DNA from: Caldilineaceae bacterium | Lineage (GTDB): Bacteria; Chloroflexota; Anaerolineae; Caldilineales; Caldilineaceae | Length of the DNA stretch: 9,527 nt | Direction of reading: 5' to 3' | Assembly (NCBI GenBank): GCA_015494005.1 | Contig: WGCB01000274.1 | Coordinates: 1-9,527, forward strand | In this document: positions 1-7,751 of the stretch, piece after piece | Numbering within the stretch: position 1 is the first letter of the stretch | Layout: each line of letters opens with the position of its first letter | Translations under genes and position numbers: made by a program | The notes under the pieces: generated by a model | Told to the model about the DNA's origin: nothing | The model's database searches: none | The model's input: only the letters and a program-made list of their open reading frames with translations

Positions 1-1508
1 AGCCCCTGGAGGCCGAAGAGGGCGTAGGGCTTGAGCCAGGCCAGGCCCCAGGGCCCAACCTGGATGAAGCCGGCATCGAGCCAGCCAGCCTCGGCCAGGG
101 ACGGAACAGGCAGAGTATACGCCCAGACGGCGAAACCGGCAACCAGACCCACCAGCGCGCCCAGCCGGGTGCCTCCCTTCCAGTAGATGCCCCCCAGGAT
201 GGCCGGCGCGAACTGGGCCACCGCGGCGAAAGACATGAGGCCGATGGAGACCAGGGCGAAGGCTTCCCCGGTGACCCGAAAGTAGAGGTAGCCCAGGAGG
301 ACGATGGCCAGGATGGCTCCTCGGCGGATGCGCAGGAGCAGCGGGGGCAGGGCATGCTGGGTGGTGGGCTGGAGGATCCCGGTGTGGAGGAGGATGGGCA
401 TGACCAGGTCGTTGGAGACCATGGTGCTCAGGGCCACCGTCTCCACGATGATCATGCCTGTGGCCGCGGAGAGGCCGCCTACGAAGACCAGCAGGGCCAG
501 GACTTCCTGTCCGTGGACTGCGGGCATGAGCAGGACGAACATGTCCGGGTCCACACCTGGATCGGTGAACTGAAGCCGTCCGGCCAGGGCGATGGGCAGG
601 ACGAAGAGGTTGATGAGCAGGAGGTAGAGGGGGAAGAGCCAGATAGCCGTGTTCAGATGCCGTTCGCTCACGTTTTCCACCACGGCCATCTGGAACTGGC
701 GAGGCAGGAACATGATGGCCATCATGGAGAGGAAGATGAGCCAGAACCAGCTTTCGAAGGAATGGGTGCCTGGATCGAAGGTGAAGAGGGCCCGGAGCTC
801 CGGCTGGGCTGCGGCCTGGCGGAAGAGATCTCCGAAACCCCGGTAGACGCCGAAGGTGACAAAGACACCCGCGGCCAGGAAGGCCACCACCTTCACGGTG
901 GACTCGAAGGCAATGGCGGCCACCAGCCCTTCGTGGTGCTCCGTGGCGTCCAGGTGGCGGGTGCCGAAGAGGATGGCGAACGCGGCCATCATCAGGGCCA
1001 CGAAGAAGCCGGTGTCCCGCAGGAGGGGGACCGTGTCAATGGTCGGCAGGGAGAGATCCGGGAAGTGCCAGAGCAGGGTGAAGCTGGTGGAGACGGCCTT
1101 CAGCTGCAGGGAGATGTAGGGGATGACCCCCACCACGGCGATCACTGTGACCAGGCCGCCCAGCAGGGTGCTCTTTCCGTAGCGGGAGGCGATGAAATCG
1201 GCGATGGAGGTGATGTGGTTGGCCTTGCTGATGCGCAGGATCTTGCGCAGGACGAACCACCAGAGGGCGGCCATGAGGGTGGGGCCCAGGTAGATAGGCA
1301 GGAAGCCCACACCCGTGTTGGCAGCCCGTCCCACGCTGCCGTAGAGGGTCCAGGCCGTGCAGTAGACGGCCAGGGAGAGGGCGTAGACGTAGGGGTTGTT
1401 GACCAGGCTGCGCCCAGCATCCGCCCGCTTGTCGCCGTAGTAGGCGAAGGCGAAGAGGATCCCGATGTAGCCAATAGCCACCAGCACCAGCACCCAGGGT
1501 TGAAGCAT
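1..1508 (-). CDS. Sodium/solute-symporter-like sensory domain of a probable CbrA-type sensor histidine kinase (3' end beyond left edge)
   Basis: The frame runs from ATG at 1508 to the window edge without a stop (502 residues). It is a multi-helix SLC5/SSS-fold membrane protein. Motifs that mark the transporter-like sensor domain fused to PAS and histidine-kinase modules, rather than a free transporter, are CTAWTLYGSVGRA (residues 50-62), FLPIYLGP (69-76), NHITSIADFIASRYGKS (97-113), TEHHEG (189-194) and LPRQFQMAVVEN (from 268). The last visible residues (PWGLAWLKPYALFGLQG) match the point where such proteins continue past the symporter core. In CbrA this domain is linked to substrate sensing or transport and controls a kinase; here the kinase part is inferred, as it lies outside the window. 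The gene is probably the last visible member of the operon starting near 4105. No good Shine-Dalgarno precedes the ATG; a short tandem repeat sits there instead. A plain SSS permease cannot be fully excluded. Confidence 0.85.
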   Translation of the reverse strand, partial: MLQPWVLVLVAIGYIGILFAFAYYGDKRADAGRSLVNNPYVYALSLAVYCTAWTLYGSVGRAANTGVGFLPIYLGPTLMAALWWFVLRKILRISKANHITSIADFIASRYGKSTLLGGLVTVIAVVGVIPYISLQLKAVSTSFTLLWHFPDLSLPTIDTVPLLRDTGFFVALMMAAFAILFGTRHLDATEHHEGLVAAIAFESTVKVVAFLAAGVFVTFGVYRGFGDLFRQAAAQPELRALFTFDPGTHSFESWFWLIFLSMMAIMFLPRQFQMAVVENVSERHLNTAIWLFPLYLLLINLFVLPIALAGRLQFTDPGVDPDMFVLLMPAVHGQEVLALLVFVGGLSAATGMIIVETVALSTMVSNDLVMPILLHTGILQPTTQHALPPLLLRIRRGAILAIVLLGYLYFRVTGEAFALVSIGLMSFAAVAQFAPAILGGIYWKGGTRLGALVGLVAGFAVWAYTLPVPSLAEAGWLDAGFIQVGPWGLAWLKPYALFGLQG

Positions 1509-1516
1509 GGTCAACC

Positions 1517-1544
1517 ATCAACAGTCAAGGATCAACAGCCAACA
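1517..1544 (-). repeat. Degenerate 14-bp tandem repeat just upstream of the sensor-kinase gene
   Basis: ATCAACAG occurs at 1517-1524 and again at 1531-1538, and the two 14-bp units agree at about 11 of 14 positions. Further TCAAC pieces lie at 1511-1515. The repeat fills most of the 53-base gap between the small membrane protein and the kinase start, where a ribosome binding site would be expected. No purine-rich Shine-Dalgarno is visible there. Confidence 0.55.
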
Positions 1545-1561
1545 ATCGGCTCCCGACTCCG

Positions 1562-1756
1562 CTATTTTCGTTCGATGATCCACGCCATGAGCCCGATGAA
1601 GCCAGCCCAGACCAGGAAGAGGTAGGCGTAGAGCAGGGGGATGCCGGCGATGGTGCGGGGGCTGTTGAAGAGGGTGAGCAGGGGGTAGTTGAAGAGCACC
1701 ACGCCCGCCAGGAAAAGCACTACCAAGCGTTGCCCCGCCGTGCGATTACGGTTCAT
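1562..1756 (-). CDS. Small two-helix membrane protein of unknown function
   Basis: This 64-residue protein has a short basic N-terminus (MNRNRTAGQR) and two predicted membrane helices, about residues 9-30 and 39-61, ending in IIERK. The central LLTLFNSPRTIAGIPLLYAYLFLVWAGF stretch is split into a short loop and the second helix. The gene is well supported despite its size: a strong Shine-Dalgarno (GAGGAGGTG) lies six bases before the ATG, and it sits between two co-directional signalling genes. From memory of similar loci, short proteins of this style often precede SSS-type sensor kinases, but no functional name is known to me. It may be an accessory subunit or regulator of the kinase membrane domain; that is inference from position only. 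Confidence 0.82.
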   Translation of the reverse strand: MNRNRTAGQRLVVLFLAGVVLFNYPLLTLFNSPRTIAGIPLLYAYLFLVWAGFIGLMAWIIERK

Positions 1757-1777
1757 TCCACACCTCCTCTCGAAAAC

Positions 1778-1807
1778 GGGCGGGGACCAAGCCCCTACCG
1801 GGATAGG
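1778..1807 (-). repeat. GC-rich palindromic junction element
   Basis: The gap directly after the DUF294-gene stop contains GGGG (1782-1785) and CCCC (1792-1795) around a 6-base loop, and CCTA/TAGG arms at 1794-1797 and 1804-1807. On the minus strand the first hairpin is followed by a short T run (CGTTTTCG). It could be a weak attenuator before the small membrane-protein gene, or a dispersed intergenic repeat. Confidence 0.35.
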
Positions 1808-3613
1808 TCATCCCAGCATGCCCACCTGGAAACGCTGCTCCAGGGCCGCCTGCATCTCTCGAATGGCCAGGAAAGCCTCTTTGAGGTGCCGTCGCTCCAG
1901 GTTGGACAGGGCGTCCAGCTTGACGCTGTTCTCCACTGGCTCCCCGGCCCGCCAGCTCTTCAGCTGTTCCCGCAGGCGCAGGTGCAGCAGAAAGCGGAAG
2001 GCCTCGGCCAGGGTCTCCGCGCCCTCCCGGCTCAGGGCCCCGGCCGTCACCGCGGCCTCCAGGCGATCCAGGGTGGGCCGGGCTCGCACGCCGCTCTCCA
2101 GGGCATAGACCCGAGCCAGGGCCACGATGGGGGCCACGCCGCCTCGCTTCAGATCCACCTTGCCCTCTTCGTCCTGGCGGATGCGGCGGAAAAAACCCAG
2201 GGGAGGCTGAAAGTGGGTGGCCAGGCGGGCCATGTGCGCCAGGAAGATCCGGTGCTCCCCGGCTCGGGCGCAAAGGGCCTCCAGGGGCTCCAGATCCAGG
2301 GCGCCGTACACCGGGCGGAAGTCGAAAAAGATGCTGGCATCCACCAGGGCCTGGGGTTCCGGTGTCTCGATCCAGCCCTGGAAGAGCCGCAGCCACTGGT
2401 CCAGAGGGCGGCGCCAGTTGGTGGCCATGTAGCCTCCGGGGCAGGGCGGGAAGCCGGCCTGGATCAGCTGCTGGATGACCCGCTGGCTGAGCTGGGCGAA
2501 GTAGTCCGCCGCGCCGGGGACCTCCGCCGCGTAGACCAGGGCGTTGTCCTGGTCCGTGAGCAGGGTCTGCTCCATGCGCCCCTCGGAGCCGAAGACGATC
2601 CAGGCGTAGGGGGTGGGGGGCGGCCCAAGCTCCTCTTCAGCCAGGTGAAGCAGGCGCGCGATGAGGGCGTCGTTCAGGCTGGCCACCACTCGCCCGATCT
2701 GGGCCACCTCCAGCCCACCCCGGAAGAGGGTCTCCACCGTGGCGCACACCTCCTGGGCGTACTCGGGCAGCCCTTTCTCCGGCTCCAGCTGCCGCACCCG
2801 CTCCAGGAGGAAAAGCGGGTTCTTGGTCTGGTGGCGCAGGAGATCCGTGTCGGTGATCACCCCGACGATGGTCCCCTCTCGCTCCAGAACCAGGTGGTGG
2901 ATCTGCTCCTCCAGGGACCAGAGCAGCGCGCCGTAGATGGGGGTCTCCGCGGGCAGGGTCTTCACTGGGACGCTCATCACCTCCTGGACGGGGGTGTCCG
3001 GCGGCCGCTCCTGGGCCAGAACTCGGCTGCGCAGGTCCCGCACGGTGATGATGCCTGGGGGATCGCTGCTGATCAGGACCGAGCTGATGTTGGCCTGGTG
3101 CATGGTCCGGGCGGCCTCGGCCACGGTGGCTTCCGGGGGCACAAAGAGGGGCGAGCGCTGGATCAGGCTCTCCGCGGGGCTGGTGAAATCCCCCCAGAAG
3201 TTCGGGCGATCCGGGATGGCGGCCCGGCGCAGCCGCTGGCTCAGGCCCTGGAGGAAATGCTCAGCGAAGGCCGGGTTCTGGAGCAAACGGCGGAAGACGG
3301 ATTCCGGGATCTGATAGATCAGGCTCTCTTCCTCCGTCACCACATCGAAGATTGGCGGCTGCTGGCTGAGCAGGGAGGGAAAGTCGAAACACTCCCCTTC
3401 CTCCAGGACCATCACCGGCTGGCCGTCCCGCTCCATGCGCACGGCCCCCTCCCGGATCAGGTAGAGATGGCGGCTGGGCGGGCCGTTCCGGGCCAGGATG
3501 ACCGTGCCGGCCGGGTAGCGCACGATGCGCAGGGCCCTGGCCACCTGCTGCAGCTCCTCTTCCGTCAGCTGCTGGAAGGGGGGTGTGGATCGGATGAAGT
3601 CAATCGGTTGCAT
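1808..3613 (-). CDS. cNMP-binding / CBS / DUF294 putative nucleotidyltransferase
   Basis: This 601-residue cytoplasmic signalling protein has four parts. A cyclic-nucleotide-binding-like domain spans about residues 8-128, with RYPAGTVIL and HLYLIREGAVRM. A CBS pair follows at about 152-200 and 210-262, the second ending GVITDTDLL. A DUF294 nucleotidyltransferase domain at about 295-435 carries the signature GSEGRMEQTLLTDQDN (342-357), whose D354/D356 resemble the metal-binding aspartates of GlnD-type transferases. A DUF294 C-terminal helical domain covers about 445-600. The target is unknown; proteins of this architecture are often encoded beside symporters. An upstream in-frame start at 3697 would only add an Arg/Pro-rich tail encoded by another gene's repeat, so ATG 3613 is preferred. 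Its start overlaps the stop of the preceding membrane-protein gene by 14 bases and lacks a clear Shine-Dalgarno, so translational coupling is likely. Confidence 0.93.
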   Translation of the reverse strand: MQPIDFIRSTPPFQQLTEEELQQVARALRIVRYPAGTVILARNGPPSRHLYLIREGAVRMERDGQPVMVLEEGECFDFPSLLSQQPPIFDVVTEEESLIYQIPESVFRRLLQNPAFAEHFLQGLSQRLRRAAIPDRPNFWGDFTSPAESLIQRSPLFVPPEATVAEAARTMHQANISSVLISSDPPGIITVRDLRSRVLAQERPPDTPVQEVMSVPVKTLPAETPIYGALLWSLEEQIHHLVLEREGTIVGVITDTDLLRHQTKNPLFLLERVRQLEPEKGLPEYAQEVCATVETLFRGGLEVAQIGRVVASLNDALIARLLHLAEEELGPPPTPYAWIVFGSEGRMEQTLLTDQDNALVYAAEVPGAADYFAQLSQRVIQQLIQAGFPPCPGGYMATNWRRPLDQWLRLFQGWIETPEPQALVDASIFFDFRPVYGALDLEPLEALCARAGEHRIFLAHMARLATHFQPPLGFFRRIRQDEEGKVDLKRGGVAPIVALARVYALESGVRARPTLDRLEAAVTAGALSREGAETLAEAFRFLLHLRLREQLKSWRAGEPVENSVKLDALSNLERRHLKEAFLAIREMQAALEQRFQVGMLG

Positions 3614-4076
3614 GTCGGGCGGTGGCGGATCGGGCGGCCTCAGTCGGAGCCATCTCGGTCTGAGCCGTCTCGGTCTGGGCCGTCTCGATACGGACAATGT
3701 GCCCGGATCCCATCCAGGCGGCCAGGGCGAAGATGAAGTAGAGCGCGCGTTGCGCCTGGGCGCCTTGCAGGAAGGTCTGCAGGGCGATGCCCAGGCCCAG
3801 GGCTGGGATGACCAGGAGCAGGGTGCGCACCACCCGCTCCATGCCCATCTCCGGCGGCAGAGGCCAGAAGCGGCTGAAGAGGACCCCCAGACCCACGCCG
3901 GCGCCGGTCACCAGGAAGATCTCCAGCAGGTCTCCGGGGGTGGGGAAGGGGAGCTTCCAGATGAAATAGCCGACGACGATGTAGAAGAGGAAAAAGAACA
4001 GGGAGACCCCCAAGACGGTGCGCAGTGCCTTCAGGGGCAGGGCGGGAGAAACGTAGACGTTTTTGGTCTCTTTCAT
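3600..4076 (-). CDS. Four-helix membrane protein of unknown function
   Basis: The product is 158 residues from ATG 4076 (MKETKNVYVS). Four hydrophobic helices are visible at about 17-39, 49-70, 80-102 and 109-127. They are followed by a polar C-terminal tail (131-158) built on a repeated TAQTE unit. I do not recognise a named family. It is the first gene after a promoter-like sequence and overlaps the DUF294 gene by 14 bases, so it is probably co-translated with that regulator; a membrane anchor or partner role is possible but inferred. An alternative in-frame ATG at 4103 would add MWVSQRDRT but lies at or next to the predicted transcription start, so 4076 is preferred. Confidence 0.82.
   Translation of the reverse strand: MKETKNVYVSPALPLKALRTVLGVSLFFFLFYIVVGYFIWKLPFPTPGDLLEIFLVTGAGVGLGVLFSRFWPLPPEMGMERVVRTLLLVIPALGLGIALQTFLQGAQAQRALYFIFALAAWMGSGHIVRIETAQTETAQTEMAPTEAARSATARHATD
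3634..3693 (-). repeat. 15-bp tandem repeat at the 3' end of a membrane-protein gene
   Basis: Units of 15 bp are visible at 3649-3663, 3664-3678 and 3679-3693. Neighbouring units agree at 13/15 and 12/15 positions, and a more degenerate unit lies at 3634-3648. Because 15 is a multiple of three the reading frame is kept, and the repeat encodes the tail ETAQTETAQTEMAPTEA. Confidence 0.75.
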
Positions 4077-4111
4077 GGTTCGATCTCGCTGGCTCACCCA
4101 CATCCAGGCGC

Positions 4112-4141
4112 ATTATATCACGGGAGGGAGGGCTCCGTCGA
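4112..4141 (-). promoter_or_regulatory. Candidate sigma70 promoter for the signalling operon
   Basis: On the minus strand a perfect TATAAT (4117-4112) is preceded by TCGACG (4141-4136, four of six matches to TTGACA) with an 18-base spacer. Transcription would start near 4104-4106, giving a leader of about 28 bases to the ATG at 4076. It lies directly downstream of the symporter terminator, so the signalling genes seem to have their own promoter. Confidence 0.6.
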
Positions 4142-4145
4142 CGGG

Positions 4146-4199
4146 AAAACGGGAAAAGGAGCGGCGGGGATCCCGCCCCTTGCAGCACAGAGGTTGTGC
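4146..4199 (-). terminator. Terminator after the symporter operon
   Basis: Downstream of the permease stop the minus strand has a small hairpin (GCACA/TGTGC, 4199-4185, loop 5). A GC-rich hairpin follows (GGCGGG/CCCGCC, 4177-4163, loop 3), and then two T4 tracts at 4157-4154 and 4149-4146. The order hairpin then T-rich tail fits an intrinsic terminator, though the T tracts are interrupted. Confidence 0.6.
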
Positions 4200-4213
4200 G
4201 CTCGGAGGTCGGT

Positions 4214-5908
<1,695 letters not shown>

Positions 5909-5920
5909 GGTGGTTCTCCT

Positions 5921-6187
5921 CTACTCCTCGTGCACGTCAAATTGACGGTCGATGCGGTTCATCCACCAGCTGTAGACGAAGATGAGAATCACAAAGGTGA
6001 ACATGGAACCCTGCTGAGCGAACCAGAAGCTCATGGGGATCTGCCCCACCCGCAGGTTGTAGAGGGGGACGGCAAAGATGACGGCGGCTCCGTAGGAGAC
6101 CAGAGCCCAGATGGCCAGGAGAATGGTGATGGCTTTCAAGTTGGCTCGCCAGTAAGCGCGAGCCATGTCGTTGCGGCTGTCCGACAT
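5921..6187 (-). CDS. DUF4212 small subunit of the sodium:solute symporter
   Basis: This 88-residue membrane protein begins MSDSRNDMARAYWRANLK and has two helices, about residues 18-41 (ITILLAIWALVSYGAAVIF) and 54-76 (FWFAQQGSMFTFVILIFVYSWWM). The YWRANL start, FWFAQQGS motif and short charged tail (NRIDRQFDVHEE) are typical of the DUF4212 / putative solute symporter small-subunit family, which pairs with VC_2705-type permeases. A very strong Shine-Dalgarno (AAAGGAGGA) lies about six bases before ATG 6187. The frame remains open upstream to 6424, but that stretch is not protein-like. It is the first gene of the operon, and the permease follows after 12 bases. Confidence 0.95.
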   Translation of the reverse strand: MSDSRNDMARAYWRANLKAITILLAIWALVSYGAAVIFAVPLYNLRVGQIPMSFWFAQQGSMFTFVILIFVYSWWMNRIDRQFDVHEE

Positions 6188-6278
6188 GGAATTCCTCCTT
6201 TTTGTGCCAAGGGATGTACCGTAGCGAGGATGATGGGATTCTGCCCGGGATGCACCTCCTTTCCAGCTAGGCCGGGGG

Positions 6279-6290
6279 AGGACCGGTCCT
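6279..6290. promoter_or_regulatory. Perfect 12-bp palindrome, possible operator
   Basis: AGGACCGGTCCT is a perfect dyad located in the predicted leader of the symporter operon, about 90 bases before its first ATG. The next base pair outward does not match. It could bind a dimeric regulator; no factor is known. Confidence 0.35.
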
Positions 6291-6387
6291 ATCCAGGCGC
6301 TGAGGGGAGGCCTGGAAACGCTCTCTCTGAAGGTGGCTTCTGTGTGGGCTGCAATGTGGGAAAGGGTTGCGGCGCGGGGATGCCCCC

Positions 6388-6417
6388 AGCATAGCGGAGG
6401 CCCGCGCGCGCTGACAA
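6388..6417 (-). promoter_or_regulatory. Candidate promoter for the symporter operon
   Basis: On the minus strand TTGTCA (6417-6412) and TATGCT (6393-6388) are separated by 18 bases, giving five and four matches to the sigma70 boxes. This would leave a leader of about 190 bases before the DUF4212 gene. The match is moderate, so other starts are possible. Confidence 0.35.
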
Positions 6418-6447
6418 TACGCATCCAGATAGGCGTGAGGCCCCGCG

Positions 6448-6468
6448 CGGGTAGGTCCAGGCTACCCG
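6448..6468. promoter_or_regulatory. Inverted repeat between divergent promoters
   Basis: CGGGTAG and CTACCCG are perfect 7-base arms around a 7-base centre (GTCCAGG). The element lies between the two predicted promoters, about 50 bases upstream of the selD -35 box and 30 upstream of the leftward -35 box. No T run follows on either strand, so an operator is more likely than a terminator. Confidence 0.4.
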
Positions 6469-6519
6469 TTTGAGGAGGGGGAGAGGCAGGCGCGCGGCCA
6501 GAGCCGAAGTGTGTGAGAG

Positions 6520-6547
6520 TTTACATCTGCCCGGGGACAGTTATAAT
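6520..6547 (+). promoter_or_regulatory. Strong sigma70-type promoter of selD
   Basis: TTTACA (6520-6525), a 16-base spacer and TATAAT (6542-6547) match the sigma70 boxes at 11 of 12 positions. The predicted start near 6554 gives a leader of about 75 bases before the TTG at 6628. Its position upstream of the extended selD start, and not of the downstream open frame alone, supports the longer gene. Confidence 0.75.
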
Positions 6548-6627
6548 TGAATGGTTTCCGGAACCCCGCCCCTGGGGATCCCAAAGTGCCCTGTGCCATC
6601 CCATCGTTCGAGAAAGAGGAAGCACCC

Positions 6628-7743
6628 TTGACCCATCGAGAGCCTTCCCTGACCGGCATGGTCGCCTGCGCGGGTTGAGCGTCCAAGCTCCCGCCAGGGA
6701 CGTTGTCGCAGGTCGTGCGACATCTAGCCGAGCTGTTCCCAGAAAGTGAATATCCCCAGGTGCTGGTGGGACTGGCCGAGCCCGATGACGCCGCGGTCTT
6801 CCTGCTGGACGAGGAGCGCGCGCTCATCAACACCACGGACTTCTTCACCCCCATCGTGGACAACCCCTGGAGCTACGGCGCCATCGCCGCGGTGAACGCC
6901 ATGAGCGACGTCTACGCCATGGGCGGGGAGGTCCTCTTCGCCTTGAACGTGGCCGGCTTCCCCGAGAGCATGAGCGGGGAGACGGTGGCCCAGATCTTCA
7001 GCGGCGGCGCCCGCAAGGTGCGGGAGGCTGGGGGCGTGGTGGCCGGCGGGCACACGGTGACCAACCCAGAGCCCTTCTATGGCATGAGCGTCCTGGGCAT
7101 TGCCCACCCCCAGGAGGTCATGCGCAAGGGAGGCGCCCGCCCTGGCGACCGACTCTTCCTCACCAAGCCCCTGGGCACCGGGGTGATCACCACCGCGGCC
7201 AAGCTGGCCAACCCGGAGCAAGGGCTGGCCCGTCGCCTGCTGCGCCGGGTCCGCAGGCAGCCGGACCTGGACGTGCGTCACCTGGACGCGGCCATCGTCT
7301 CCATGTCCCGGCTGAACCGGGCCGCCAGCCATGCGGCCAAGCAGGCTCGGGTCCGCAGCGCCACGGACGTCACCGGCTTCGGGCTGCTAGGCCATGCCGC
7401 GGAGATGGTGGTGGCCAGCCGCAAGGAGGCGGATGTGGGCTTCCGCATCCGCGCCGCGGACGTGCCCACCCTGCCCGGCGTCTTCGACTACATCGCGGCC
7501 GGCTACCTGACCCGGGGCCACGTCCGCAACCCGGAGCACTACGGCCAGCACGTCCACTTCTCGGCGCAGGTCTCCCCGGCCCAGCGCATCCTCCTCTGGG
7601 AGTCGGAGACCAGCGGCGGGCTGCTTCTGGCTGTGCCCCAAGCCCAAGTGGAGCGCTTCCAGGCGGCCTGCGCGGCCCACAAACAGCAGTGCTGGGCCAT
7701 CGGCGACGTGGTGGAGGGGCTGGCAGGGATCGAGGTGGTGTAG
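6628..7743 (+). CDS. selD: Selenophosphate synthetase SelD, selenocysteine-containing (UGA at codon 17)
   Basis: SelD makes selenophosphate, the selenium donor for selenocysteine and selenouridine, from ATP, selenide and water. Read through one in-frame UGA (6676-6678) the product is 371 residues. Its start LTGMVACAGUASKLPPGTL aligns with E. coli SelD without gaps: L8, T9, G16, Sec17 in place of Cys17, and K20. Other expected residues are D53/D54 (E. coli D50/D51), D71 in TTDFF (D68), D94 in MSDVYAMGG (D91), GGH (140-142) and D247 in TDVTGFGLLGH. SETSGGLLLAVP near the C-terminus is also typical. TTG 6628 is chosen because AGAGGAAG precedes it at normal distance and the N-terminus then has E. 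coli length. An annotation that treats UGA as stop would give a 346-aa protein from TTG 6703, lacking the catalytic Sec and Lys. Confidence 0.94.
6676..6678 (+). other. selD: Selenocysteine codon (UGA) of selD
   Basis: This in-frame TGA sits at codon 17 counted from TTG 6628. The flanking residues on both sides (ACAG before, ASKLPPG after) match SelD in the same frame, and the catalytic residue of the family is either Cys or Sec at exactly this place. Confidence 0.92.
6704..6722 (+). promoter_or_regulatory. Putative bacterial SECIS element
   Basis: Perfect 7-base arms TGTCGCA (6704-6710) and TGCGACA (6716-6722) enclose the loop GGUCG. The apex GCA-GGUC(G)-UGC is nearly the SelB-binding tip of E. 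coli fdhF (GCA-GGUC-UGC). The loop begins 33 bases after the UGA, longer than in fdhF but, as I recall, within the range allowed in general bacterial SECIS models. A second helix, CGTCC/GGACG (6680-6684 with 6698-6702), directly abuts it and may stack on it. Confidence 0.72.
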
Positions 7744-7751
7744 AGAAAAAA

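Larger units (their letters stand above)
6188..6627. promoter_or_regulatory. Divergent control region between the symporter operon and selD
   Basis: These 440 bases carry no convincing gene or tRNA on either strand. They hold the selD promoter (6520-6547), a weaker leftward promoter candidate (6388-6417), a 12-bp perfect palindrome (6279-6290), a 7-bp stem TCCAGGC/GCCTGGA (6292-6298 with 6310-6316), and a 7-bp inverted repeat CGGGTAG/CTACCCG (6448-6454 with 6462-6468). There is also an unused Shine-Dalgarno-like AAAGGAGGTG on the minus strand (6262-6253). Confidence 0.7.

Noticed and set aside
354..1625. Long open plus-strand frame opposite the sensor domain
   Set aside because: It is a composition artefact of GC-rich codons on the minus strand: rich in G, E, D, H and Q, with no domain, while the minus frame encodes a clear membrane protein.
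3614..3697. N-terminal extension of the DUF294 protein to ATG 3697
   Set aside because: The extra 28 residues are Arg/Pro-rich and come from the out-of-frame reading of the 15-bp repeat. The domain starts naturally at MQPIDFI.
1730..3736. 668-codon open plus-strand frame opposite the DUF294 gene
   Set aside because: It mirrors the minus-strand gene, has no recognisable motif and no ribosome site. The minus frame has complete family signatures.
6188..6424. Upstream extension of the DUF4212 protein to ATG 6424
   Set aside because: The added sequence is not protein-like, and a near-perfect ribosome site directly precedes ATG 6187.
6188..6627. Possible tRNA-Sec or riboswitch near selD
   Set aside because: No T-arm (GGTTCRANNCC) or long extra-arm cloverleaf was found here or in the other gaps, and no known riboswitch core was recognised.
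6703..7743. selD starting at TTG 6703 as a 346-aa protein
   Set aside because: It would lose the catalytic Sec/Cys and Lys20. There is no good Shine-Dalgarno before it, and family similarity continues upstream across the UGA.
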